A stretch of 18,013 nt of DNA, from positions 1 through 18,013 of the forward strand of contig JAKSMH010000007.1 in NCBI GenBank assembly GCA_024400715.1, in the 5' to 3' direction. The DNA is from Bacteroidales bacterium (GTDB taxonomy: Bacteria; Bacteroidota; Bacteroidia; Bacteroidales; WCHB1-69). Of the stretch, positions 8,287 through 16,195 are shown in pieces. The notes beneath the pieces are model-generated. The model saw only the letters and a list, made by a program, of their open reading frames with translations. It did not search any database and had not been told where the DNA came from. A program made the position numbers and the translations under genes. How positions within the stretch are numbered: position 1 is the first letter of the stretch; every line of letters starts with the position of its first letter.

Positions 8287-8531
8287 CGTTTAGGCCTCCA
8301 TTAACGACTGTCATTCTTTTTCAGGAAAACAAATCGTCATCCAAAGCCTCCGACGTGATACTGTCCCCAAAAGTTAAGGGAATTATCCCCTTCCGCCTTG
8401 CAAAGAGATTCCGACTTCGCTACGCTTCATCGTAATCTCAACAAGATTAATCGGATAATCCAAAAAGTGAATAATTTTCTTGCATTTTTTCTTAATATTT
8501 TTTTTTACTAGTTATCAATAAAAAAATATTG
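8287..8531. other. Non-coding gap with weak repeat remnants
   Basis: The gap between the terminator and the next promoter has no frame I can support. It holds a small stem AAGGG/CCCTT (8376-8380 with 8388-8392), an inverted GAGATT/AATCTC pair (8405-8410 with 8434-8439) around a CTTCGCTACGCTTC segment, and TGTCCCCAAAAGTTA (8362-8376), which looks like the end of some insertion sequences. From about 8460 the DNA becomes AT-rich promoter-like sequence. None of this gives a firm identity. Confidence 0.4.
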
Positions 8532-8539
8532 TATCTTTG
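8532..8539 (+). promoter_or_regulatory. Candidate -7 box (TATCTTTG) for the adhesin gene
   Basis: A perfect TAnnTTTG match at 8532-8539, followed by GC and an AT-rich leader of about 40 bases before ATG 8583. No good TTTG is visible at the -33 position; the region there is T-rich. The exact form TATCTTTGC recurs on the minus strand at 17743-17750, which supports its use as a real promoter element in this genome. Confidence 0.6.
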
Positions 8540-8582
8540 CAAGATAGAATTTTTATTTTAAACCTTAATATATTTTAAGCCT

Positions 8583-9521
8583 ATGAAAAAATTATTACTA
8601 TTAAGCTTGTGTGCTTTGTCATTGTTTTGCGCTCAAATACAAACAATCAATGCACAAACTGTTTGGGACGGAACAGCCGACGTCTCCTGGTATGACGAAT
8701 CTCAAACCGATTTCTACATCTATACAGCCGAAGAATTGGCAGGTTTGGCTTCCTTGGTCAACAACAGCACTTCCAATTTTTCAGGTAAGACCATCCATTT
8801 GGAAGCCGACATTTGGCTTAATTCGGACAACGACAACACCAACAATTGGATTAAGATTGGCGGCTGTACCCAGTCCTCCGGTGAAATATCGGGAACCATC
8901 AAAGCTTTCAGCGGCACCTTCCATGGTGGTGGACACATCATTTACAATATGTACTGCAACAACAGCGGCTATTTCCAAGCCGGTTTGTTTGGCAACCTTC
9001 AATATCCCGGCTCCATCGACTCTCTGATTTTGATAAATCCCGTAACCATTTCCAACGGTATGATGGGTGCTTTGGTTGCTTTTATCGGCAACAACAGCAA
9101 TTCAGGCAACGGCATTGTCAACATCAGCGAATGTATGGTCATCAACGAACAAGTGCAAGGTGTCAACACATCATCCAACAATAATGTCGGCGGTTTGGTG
9201 GGAGCAGCATATCCCAACAAACAGAGCGGTGGATATTGTACAACCAACATTCAACATTGCCTTGTCACAGGATCCATTACCGGACAATATGTCGGAGGCA
9301 TCTGTGGAAACAGCCAAGGTGCCGCCTGCTCCAACTGCTATTTTGCAGGCACTATCAGTAGCAGTTACGCCACAGGAGGCATCTGCGGTTATAGCGGCAC
9401 GGTCAGCAACTGTTTCTCCACCTTTTCAGGAAGCAACTCATCGGGTAATGGCACCACGAAAACCCTTGCCTATATGCAAAGCAACGCATTTCTCAGCGAC
9501 CTTGACAACCATTTCAAATAG
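8583..9521 (+). CDS. Adhesin 5' part: signal peptide and GLUG-like region, ends at premature TAG
   Basis: A 312-residue piece. Residues 1-25 form a signal peptide (MKKLLLLSLCALSLF, cleavage probably after NAQ). Residues 47-77 (YTAEELAGLASLVN and the following GKTIHLEADI) are the entry segment seen in many Bacteroidetes GLUG-motif surface proteins. Three GLUG-like turns follow: VGGLVGAAYP (202-211), VGGICGNSQGAACSNCYFAG (237-256) and GGICGYSGTVSNCF (265-278), which should form a right-handed beta-solenoid. Such regions are used in surface adhesins. Alone it lacks any anchor or sorting signal and ends abruptly after FLSDLDNHFK, just before the conserved NDGLPVL motif found beyond the stop. It is best read as the front of the split gene. 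Confidence 0.75.
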   Translation: MKKLLLLSLCALSLFCAQIQTINAQTVWDGTADVSWYDESQTDFYIYTAEELAGLASLVNNSTSNFSGKTIHLEADIWLNSDNDNTNNWIKIGGCTQSSGEISGTIKAFSGTFHGGGHIIYNMYCNNSGYFQAGLFGNLQYPGSIDSLILINPVTISNGMMGALVAFIGNNSNSGNGIVNISECMVINEQVQGVNTSSNNNVGGLVGAAYPNKQSGGYCTTNIQHCLVTGSITGQYVGGICGNSQGAACSNCYFAGTISSSYATGGICGYSGTVSNCFSTFSGSNSSGNGTTKTLAYMQSNAFLSDLDNHFK

Positions 9522-9638
9522 GACTTCTGCGACTATAACGACGGACTGCCCGTATTAACCTGGCTTCCCTGTGAAAACGACCCAGATTGCGGAACGGTAA
9601 GTGAAATTCAATTCACCAATATCACGGGTTCTTCCGCT

Positions 9639-12600
9639 ATGGTTTCTTGGTCCGCAAGTCCATACGGAACCCCAATGGAATTCATCTTGGAATACACTAT
9701 TGCCGGAGAAGAGAACTGGGAAAGTGTCTATGCGGAAAGCAACAGTTACCTGTTAAGCGGACTTGAGCCCAGCACAGAATACGAAATTCGCATTATGACC
9801 AACTGCGAGGAAGGCAGCAGCGATTATCAGACCAGCGGTTTTACCACGCGTTGTCTGGTGGATGAAGAATTTGCTATTGGCAATGGCACAGGCACAAATT
9901 ATCAATTCCCTGTCAACAATTATTACAACTACACTTACAGCCAACAGATTTTCACTGCCGAAGAATTGGGAAACACCGCCAACAACATATCGGGTATTAG
10001 TTTCCAATATGGCTATTCTTCCCCATCTACCGCAAAAAATGACGTTAATATATATCTGGGGCACACTTCTAAAAGCAGTTTCGCCAGCGGAAGCGACTAC
10101 GAGTTGTTTGACAGTCTGCAACTGGTATATTCCGGTGCCTTAAACTGCACCCAGGGATGGAATCGTTTTGACTTTGACACTCCTTTTGAATACAACGGCA
10201 TCAACAACCTCATCGTGGCCGTGGATGACAATTCGGGACATTACAACAACAGTTCCTACGTGTTTAATACCCATAGCACTTCCGGCTATATGACCATTTC
10301 CCATTTTTCTGACTCAGACAATCAAGATCCAGCAAATCCTTCCTATGCCGGCAGCAATTACAGCAACCGCAACAATGTCAAGATTCACTATTGCGCTGAA
10401 GGTACTTGTGCCGCACCCACTTTAATTGTCACCAACACCGATGCCAACAGTGTCGAGATAGAATGGACTCCCGGCTATCAGGAAAGCACTTGGGAACTGC
10501 GCTATAAGGCAACGAGTGAGACAGACTGGATTGATGAAGGATATGTTTATGGAAATTCCTACTCGCTCTATTCACTTAGTCCAAACACTCATTACACCGT
10601 TCAACTACGTGCCATCTGCGACGAAGGATATGAAAGTTCTTGGACTTCCGCCAACTTCAAGACCGAATGCGGTCCTATTTCATCCAGCGACCTTCCCTGG
10701 TCCACCAATTTTGACGAAGAAGATTATTCAAGTTTACCTGATATTGAAAAATTTCCAGACTGCTGGAATAAACTCACCTCTGACGCTTCTCATTTTCCAT
10801 ACGTCTATTCCGGTTCTTACCACAGTGCTCCCAATTCATTGGATTTCCATTACACACCCAACTGCTATGACGTGGCTATTTTGCCTGCCTTGGGCGACGA
10901 TGTAGATGCAAACAGTTTAATGCTGACTTTCTACCTGATTAAATCCTCCACCTCCGCCATTATGGAAATTGGAGTTATGGATGACAAGGATGACATTACC
11001 ACTTTCGAAGTATTAGACACGTTGAACACGAATGAACTGGAAAGCTGGGAATATATTATGTACCCGCTGTCAAACTACACCGGTTACGGCAAATACATCG
11101 CCTTCCGCGTTTCCAACGGCAACAGCAGCACATACAGAATTGACGATCTTACTATGGACTTCATTCCAAGTTGTTTACAACCTCTCAATGTCACCATTAG
11201 CAATATCGATGCCAATTCTGCTACCATTGCATGGACAGATGCCAATGATGCCAGCAGTTGGATTATCGAATATGACACTACCGGATTCACACCCGGTACA
11301 GGCATTACTGTCACAGCCACGAGCAATCCATTCGAATTAACCGGACTTGACAATAGTTACACATACGACATCTATGTAATTGCGAACTGTGGGGGTTCTG
11401 ACTACAGCGACTACAGCGAAGTTCGTACATTCACCACGGAAATTTGTAGTCTCAGCGACCAATGCGAATACACTTTCAACCTGCACGACAGCTATGGTGA
11501 TGGCTGGAACGGAAACTCCATCAGTGTTTACAGCAACAATATTTTAGTAGGCACTTACACAATACCAAGTGGCAATGACGAGGCAAGCTATAGTGTTGGT
11601 CTTTGCGACATGAGCAACGTTAGTTTAGTTTGGACCAGCGGTTCCTACGCTTACGAAACCTCATTTGAAATCCTTGATCCATCTGAAGAAACAATTTACA
11701 GCTGCACAGACGGCAGCACCCTTACTTCTGGTGTTTCCTTTACCAACTTTACCATCTCTTGCTCGGCACAAACCTGCTTGAAACCAACAGATTTGGCAGC
11801 CACCAACATCACAACCAATTCTATGGACTTGTCTTGGACTGCCCGTAATGGCGAAAGTTCCTGGGATGTTGTTTATGGTCCTGCCAATTTTGATCCAGAA
11901 ACCTCAGGCACTACCGTCAATGTTACCAATACCCCCAATACCACGCTCGGCGGATTGAATTCCAATACCACTTACGACATTTATGTAAAAGCCTATTGTG
12001 ATAATGATGCCGAGAGTATTTGGAGCAACAAAATCACTGTTACCACTGAATGCGAGCTTACTACTTATCCTTTCTCTGAGAATTTTGATGGAGGCACTAT
12101 GCCCAATTGCTGGACACAAAACATCATTTCCAACACGCATGTATGGGAAGTTGTCATTCCGTCTTCCAATCCTTCAAGTGCCTACTCAGGCAGTTATGCC
12201 GCCCGTTTCAAAACCTCTGACCGCGGCTCTGAAACAGATTTTATAAGCCCAATGGTTGATATGACTTCTGCCACCTCACCCGTACTTTCATTTTGGTATG
12301 TCAACCAAATATGGAGTGGCGACCAAGACCAACTCTCCGTTTATTACAGAGCTTCCTTTGAAGACAGCTGGACCCTATTGGCTCAATACAACAGCAACAT
12401 CACATCTTGGACAAATGTAACTCTTCCCCTCCCCGAAGGCTTAAGCTCTTGCCAGATATGCTTCCGCGGATTGTCGGATTACGGCTACGGTATTTATTTG
12501 GATAACATTTCCATTAACGAAAATGGTGCTCCAGAGCCAGAAGAATGCGATGTTCCCACGGGTCTGACTGCCAGCAATGTTGAATACAATTCTGTCCTCA

Positions 12601-13340
12601 TTTCTTGGAATGCCGGAAATGCCAACGAATGGAATCTGCAATACAAAGCACAAGATGGCAGCTGGATTGCCGTTAACCACTTGACAAGCCCAAGCTACAA
12701 CCTGACAGGCCTGACCGCTCAAACATCCTACGAAGTACAGGTTCAGGCGGTCTGCACCGACAACGTAAGTGACTGGACAACCTCCATCAGTTTCACTACG
12801 TCGGCCGCTCCCGTTGACCCCTGTGAAGCTCCAACAGATTTACAGATTGGCGGTATTAGCGAAACTTCAGCCGTGGCCAGCTGGAATGCCAACGGTGGCA
12901 CCAACTGGAAAATCGGTTACAAACAACAAAGTGCTTCTGATTGGCAGGAGTTCACCATTTCCACCACTTCCTATAACATTGAAGGTTTAAGTGCCAACAC
13001 CACTTACGATTTCCGCGTAAAAACCGTCTGTGAAGAGAACGAAAGCGAATTTGTAAGCACAAGCTTCACGACAACTGGCGTAGGCATTGACAACAATCTG
13101 TTGTCCAACAGTATCAGTCTGATGCCCAACCCTGCCGACAACCACATCAGCTTCTCCATTGAGGCCAATATCAACGTAAAAGAAGCAGCTATTTTCAATG
13201 CTTTTGGTCAATTAATCCAGACCATTACGCTGTCGGACAACCACTGCACAATAAATCTTGAGAATTACGCATCCGGAATGTATTTCATCCGCATTGCTAA
13301 CGACAATGCCGTTGCCACAAAGAAATTCATCAAGAAATAA
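9639..13340 (+). CDS. Adhesin 3' part: fibronectin III and jelly-roll domains with T9SS sorting domain
   Basis: Counted from ATG 9639 this is 1,233 residues, but that ATG is probably not a start: the first strand of its first fibronectin domain (EIQFTNITGSS, from 9604) lies upstream in the same open frame. Fibronectin III domains lie at about 1-70, 257-342, 511-600, 712-803, 970-1054 and 1061-1146, most ending in a Y-x-V-x-A-x-C strand. Two MAM/cleaved-adhesin-like jelly rolls (343-509, and 804-962 starting FSENFDGGTMPNCW) separate them. Residues 602-708 hold DSYGDGWNGNSISVYSNN, a module common in T9SS cargo. The T9SS type A tail begins at SLMPNPADNH (1160) and ends ATKKFIKK. The protein is probably a surface adhesin. 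Without the 5' part it has no signal peptide. murD follows after 30 bases. Confidence 0.8.
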   Translation: MVSWSASPYGTPMEFILEYTIAGEENWESVYAESNSYLLSGLEPSTEYEIRIMTNCEEGSSDYQTSGFTTRCLVDEEFAIGNGTGTNYQFPVNNYYNYTYSQQIFTAEELGNTANNISGISFQYGYSSPSTAKNDVNIYLGHTSKSSFASGSDYELFDSLQLVYSGALNCTQGWNRFDFDTPFEYNGINNLIVAVDDNSGHYNNSSYVFNTHSTSGYMTISHFSDSDNQDPANPSYAGSNYSNRNNVKIHYCAEGTCAAPTLIVTNTDANSVEIEWTPGYQESTWELRYKATSETDWIDEGYVYGNSYSLYSLSPNTHYTVQLRAICDEGYESSWTSANFKTECGPISSSDLPWSTNFDEEDYSSLPDIEKFPDCWNKLTSDASHFPYVYSGSYHSAPNSLDFHYTPNCYDVAILPALGDDVDANSLMLTFYLIKSSTSAIMEIGVMDDKDDITTFEVLDTLNTNELESWEYIMYPLSNYTGYGKYIAFRVSNGNSSTYRIDDLTMDFIPSCLQPLNVTISNIDANSATIAWTDANDASSWIIEYDTTGFTPGTGITVTATSNPFELTGLDNSYTYDIYVIANCGGSDYSDYSEVRTFTTEICSLSDQCEYTFNLHDSYGDGWNGNSISVYSNNILVGTYTIPSGNDEASYSVGLCDMSNVSLVWTSGSYAYETSFEILDPSEETIYSCTDGSTLTSGVSFTNFTISCSAQTCLKPTDLAATNITTNSMDLSWTARNGESSWDVVYGPANFDPETSGTTVNVTNTPNTTLGGLNSNTTYDIYVKAYCDNDAESIWSNKITVTTECELTTYPFSENFDGGTMPNCWTQNIISNTHVWEVVIPSSNPSSAYSGSYAARFKTSDRGSETDFISPMVDMTSATSPVLSFWYVNQIWSGDQDQLSVYYRASFEDSWTLLAQYNSNITSWTNVTLPLPEGLSSCQICFRGLSDYGYGIYLDNISINENGAPEPEECDVPTGLTASNVEYNSVLISWNAGNANEWNLQYKAQDGSWIAVNHLTSPSYNLTGLTAQTSYEVQVQAVCTDNVSDWTTSISFTTSAAPVDPCEAPTDLQIGGISETSAVASWNANGGTNWKIGYKQQSASDWQEFTISTTSYNIEGLSANTTYDFRVKTVCEENESEFVSTSFTTTGVGIDNNLLSNSISLMPNPADNHISFSIEANINVKEAAIFNAFGQLIQTITLSDNHCTINLENYASGMYFIRIANDNAVATKKFIKK

Positions 13341-13343
13341 TAT

Positions 13344-13351
13344 TACTTTTG
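13344..13351 (+). promoter_or_regulatory. Possible internal -7 box (TACTTTTG) ahead of the MurD-like gene
   Basis: A perfect TAnnTTTG match lies in the 30-base gap between adhesin and ligase genes, 19 bases before ATG 13371. No TTTG stands at a fitting distance upstream, so it may be chance. If real, it would let the ligase and the genes after it be expressed independently of the adhesin. Confidence 0.3.
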
Positions 13352-13370
13352 ACCACGATATTACAGAATT

Positions 13371-14747
13371 ATGGTAGATGTCATTTTAGAACAAATCAAA
13401 AACAAGAAAATTGTCATTTTAGGCTTCGGAAGAGAAGGCGTTTCCACATACCAGTTCATCAGAAAGCATTTTCCCACTATGGACATTGTGGCCGCCGACC
13501 GTAGCGAAGCCCTCAATATTGAAGAATTTAAAAATGACAAGCACTTGCGATTTGTCATTGGCAGCGAATATGCACAAAATCTCAACGACTACGACCTCAT
13601 TTTCAAGACACCTGGGGTGAACTTGAACAACATCAACTATTTTATCCATCCTTATCGCATTACTTCGCAAACCGAATTGTTTTTACAAGGATTCCGCCAA
13701 CAGGTCATCGGCGTTACTGGAACCAAAGGTAAAAGTACCACATCATCACTGATTTATCACCTGCTTTCCAATAGTCGAGGCAACACGTTTTTGGCTGGCA
13801 ATATCGGCATCCCATTTTTCAATATTATCGATGATCTGGACGAAAATTCCATCATTGTCGCAGAATTGTCCGCCCATCAACTGGAATTTTCCGAGACTTC
13901 CCCACACATTGCCGTTCTGCTGAATATGTTCCAGGAACATCTCGACCATTTTCAATCCTTGAGCAACTACCAACTCGCCAAAATGAACATCACCAAATTT
14001 CAGCAAGAAAGTGACACGCTCATTTACAACAACGAAGACGAACACATTCCACATCAGATAAAAAGCCACAATTATAAACGCAACTTTTTAAAATTCAGTA
14101 GTTTGCAAAGCATTGACACGGGATGTTACTGTATGGACGACAATATTATGTATGTTCGTAACGGCGAGTTGTTAGGCGAATACGACCTTCGACACTACTA
14201 TAATCTGCCTGGCCGCCATAATTACAACAACATTATGGCAGCCATCTTGGCTGTAAAGAATTATGGCATAAGCGATGAAGACATCCTTAAATACTTAGCC
14301 ACATTCAACGGTCTGGAACACCGCATTGAGTATGTCGGCACGTATAAGGATATCAAATTTTACAACGACAGCATTTCCACCATTCCCGAAGCCGCCATTG
14401 CCGCCCTTAAAGCCATCAAGAACGTCAATACGCTTATCCTGGGTGGATTTGACAGAGGCATTGCCTACGATCTTCTCATCGACTATTTGCACGACAACCC
14501 CGTAGGCAATGTCGTCTTTACTGGTCCAGCAGGCCTCCGCATCAAACAAGAATGGGAAAGTAAATATCCACTGCCGGATTCCGTTTTGGTGGAAGACAAC
14601 TTTACCAAGATTGTCGATTACTGTTTTCAAGTAACGGGAAAAGGGAAAAGCTGCCTGCTGTCTCCGGCTGCGTCCAGCTACGACCAATTCAAGAATTTTG
14701 AATTTCGAGGAAGAAAATTTAAGGACGAGATCCTTCGTCACAAATAA
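13371..14747 (+). CDS. murD: MurD-type UDP-MurNAc-L-alanine:glutamate ligase, divergent
   Basis: A 458-residue cytoplasmic Mur ligase. The N-terminal Rossmann domain has ILGFGREGVSTYQFI (16-30) and FKTPGV (78-83). The ATP-binding loop is GVTGTKGKSTTSSLI (114-128), followed by AELSAHQLE (164-172), EHLDHF (189-194), GRHNYNNIMAA (281-291), GLEHRIE (314-320) and LLSPAASSYDQF (429-440), the MurD order throughout. The family joins glutamate to UDP-MurNAc-L-Ala in peptidoglycan synthesis. Two motifs differ from standard MurD as I know it: GTKGKSTT instead of GSNGKTTT, and YNDSISTIPE (331-340) instead of NDSKATN, so the lysine there is isoleucine. The gene is not next to other dcw cluster genes. It may be the cell's only MurD, a second paralogue, or a MurD2-like enzyme with different glutamate stereochemistry. 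Confidence 0.82.
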   Translation: MVDVILEQIKNKKIVILGFGREGVSTYQFIRKHFPTMDIVAADRSEALNIEEFKNDKHLRFVIGSEYAQNLNDYDLIFKTPGVNLNNINYFIHPYRITSQTELFLQGFRQQVIGVTGTKGKSTTSSLIYHLLSNSRGNTFLAGNIGIPFFNIIDDLDENSIIVAELSAHQLEFSETSPHIAVLLNMFQEHLDHFQSLSNYQLAKMNITKFQQESDTLIYNNEDEHIPHQIKSHNYKRNFLKFSSLQSIDTGCYCMDDNIMYVRNGELLGEYDLRHYYNLPGRHNYNNIMAAILAVKNYGISDEDILKYLATFNGLEHRIEYVGTYKDIKFYNDSISTIPEAAIAALKAIKNVNTLILGGFDRGIAYDLLIDYLHDNPVGNVVFTGPAGLRIKQEWESKYPLPDSVLVEDNFTKIVDYCFQVTGKGKSCLLSPAASSYDQFKNFEFRGRKFKDEILRHK

Positions 14748-14771
14748 GATTCAATCTAATTTCATCACAAA

Positions 14772-15317
14772 ATGAAGAAAAACATTTTCTTTTTAATTTT
14801 ATCTTCTTTATTATTAATAAGTTGCAACACTAAGCAAAACGATGAAGAAGATCTTAGCTTTGAAACAGAAGAAGTCATCTCGATGACTATGGACGACCCG
14901 CGTTTTACGCAAACGCCCACCGTTGAAAAGCAAGTTGTTGAAGAAGACCTTTCTGGAAAAATCATTTTTTTGGATGACGAGGAATTTGCTGCCAGAATCA
15001 CTGATATTGACAACGACAAGGGCTTCCAATACAAAGGAAACACACCTTGCATCGTGGATTTTTATGCCGATTGGTGCCGACCTTGCAGTGCCCTGCATCC
15101 CATTTTAGTGGAATTGGCCAAAGAATACCGGGGACGACTTATCATTTATAAAGTCAACACCGACAAATGCGGCAAGACGGCGGCGGCTTTCAACATCTAC
15201 TGCATTCCAACGATGCTGCTCTTCAAACGCAACAGCCAGCCAGGCATCATCAACGGAGGGATTTCTAAAGTTGAATTGAAGAAGGTGATTGATAAATTTT
15301 TGGAAGAAGAAGATTAA
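14772..15317 (+). CDS. Thioredoxin-fold lipoprotein
   Basis: A 181-residue exported protein. Residues 1-17 are a lipoprotein signal and LLISC ends at the lipidated Cys18. An acidic linker (19-65) separates it from a thioredoxin domain (about 66-180) with the active site WCRPC (101-105) and the cis-proline loop CIPTMLLF (144-151, Pro146). It should sit on a membrane facing the periplasm and act as a thiol:disulfide reductase, or possibly an oxidase; the CRPC pair does not decide which. Two more cysteines (Cys133 and Cys144) lie in the domain. The gene is 24 bases after the MurD-like gene and 5 bases before the next one, so one transcript is likely. Confidence 0.88.
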   Translation: MKKNIFFLILSSLLLISCNTKQNDEEDLSFETEEVISMTMDDPRFTQTPTVEKQVVEEDLSGKIIFLDDEEFAARITDIDNDKGFQYKGNTPCIVDFYADWCRPCSALHPILVELAKEYRGRLIIYKVNTDKCGKTAAAFNIYCIPTMLLFKRNSQPGIINGGISKVELKKVIDKFLEEED

Positions 15318-15322
15318 CTTTT

Positions 15323-16180
15323 GTGAGAAAAACCGCCTTTATTTTGCTGTTTCTGCTATGCCTTGGGCATTTTTGCCACGCCCAATGGTCCGATGCCTAC
15401 ACGACTACTCAGGCACAACTGGAAAATATCCAGCAGCGACTTTCTACACTCGACAGCGAAGACCCGGAACTAATCACTTTACACTACTATTTCCTCCAAG
15501 ATTGCATCAAAGAACTTCAAGATTTGAAAGAAAATGGAGATGAGCGACTTTTTTATTGCAAAGACAAGCAAAAATTAGAAAGACAAGGGGAAAAGTTGCT
15601 TTCTCAAGCCGATTCTCTACTGGCAATTTTTACGGAGCAAATCCAAATCGTAGATGAACTTTTTTACAGCAAAGCCCGCATCGACTACATTTTTGCCGAC
15701 AACGAAAAAGCCGACTACTACCTATCACGGGCACTTCAATACAATAAGCACAATGTTGACGCCCTCTTGCTCAAAGCACAAATTAAATTTGAAGCGGAAG
15801 AATACGCAGAGTGCATTCCCCTCATCAAAGCTTTATTCAACAACAATGAACTCAGTGAAGAACAAGAAAACGAAATCTATCGTTTTTCGTCCGAATATTA
15901 TTACAAAGTATATCAAACAGGAGATTCGTTAGTCAAGATTGACAAAGGCGCATATGCCATTGACTTGTTTCAACTTTTGGAAGACTTCTGTCACGACATT
16001 CCCTCGTCCTATTGCAACGATGATTATTACCACGGCATTATGCGTTCAAAGACAGGCATTTACGACTCGTACATTGCCATTGCCAAAGCAGCCCACCAAC
16101 GCAAGAACTATGAATTGGAGAAAAAATATCTCCAATATGCGGAAGAGTATTTAAAGGAAAACGGTTTAGAAGTGGAATAA
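15323..16180 (+). CDS. Exported TPR-like protein of unknown function
   Basis: A 285-residue protein starting at GTG 15323; no ATG in frame lies upstream, and from this GTG a clean signal peptide is read (MRKTAFILLFLLCLGHFCHA, cleavage before QW). The mature part is almost all helical. Helical pairs such as FADNEKADYYLSRALQYN (around 124-141) and AEEYAECIPLIKALF look like tetratricopeptide repeats, and the last 40 residues (IAIAKAAHQRKNYELEKKYL and on) fit another. No catalytic motif is visible, so it probably serves as a periplasmic protein-binding scaffold. It follows the thioredoxin lipoprotein by 5 bases and probably shares its transcript. It converges on the minus-strand gene 15 bases away. 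Confidence 0.75.
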   Translation: MRKTAFILLFLLCLGHFCHAQWSDAYTTTQAQLENIQQRLSTLDSEDPELITLHYYFLQDCIKELQDLKENGDERLFYCKDKQKLERQGEKLLSQADSLLAIFTEQIQIVDELFYSKARIDYIFADNEKADYYLSRALQYNKHNVDALLLKAQIKFEAEEYAECIPLIKALFNNNELSEEQENEIYRFSSEYYYKVYQTGDSLVKIDKGAYAIDLFQLLEDFCHDIPSSYCNDDYYHGIMRSKTGIYDSYIAIAKAAHQRKNYELEKKYLQYAEEYLKENGLEVE

Positions 16181-16195
16181 TAATTTACAGAAATT

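Larger units (their letters stand above)
8583..13340 (+). pseudogene. T9SS surface adhesin gene split by an in-frame TAG (whole locus)
   Basis: The frames 8583-9521 and 9639-13340 are in the same reading frame, and no stop other than TAG 9519-9521 lies between them. Read through, the locus encodes about 1,585 residues: signal peptide, GLUG-like region, six fibronectin III domains, two jelly-roll domains and a T9SS tail. The codons just after the TAG continue conserved sequence (DFCDYNDGLPVLTW, the typical end of a GLUG region) and the first strand of a fibronectin domain. Only the 5' piece has a signal peptide and only the 3' piece has the sorting domain, so neither half alone should be exported and anchored. 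A nonsense mutation, a sequencing error or a readthrough site would all look like this. Confidence 0.8.

Noticed and set aside
9519..9521. TAG reassigned as a sense codon throughout the genome (alternative genetic code)
   Set aside because: The debranching enzyme ends naturally at TAG 292-294, all other genes here end at TAA or TGA, and no other internal TAG occurs in the real genes. One event does not support a code change.
9067..9558. 163-codon open frame bridging the amber codon in another reading frame
   Set aside because: The product is low-complexity, overlaps the GLUG region with clear protein features in its own frame, and does not join the two halves.
16182..16195. Hairpin AATTT/AAATT between the convergent genes as a two-way terminator
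   Set aside because: Only five A/T base pairs with a four-base loop; too weak to call, though no better terminator is visible there.
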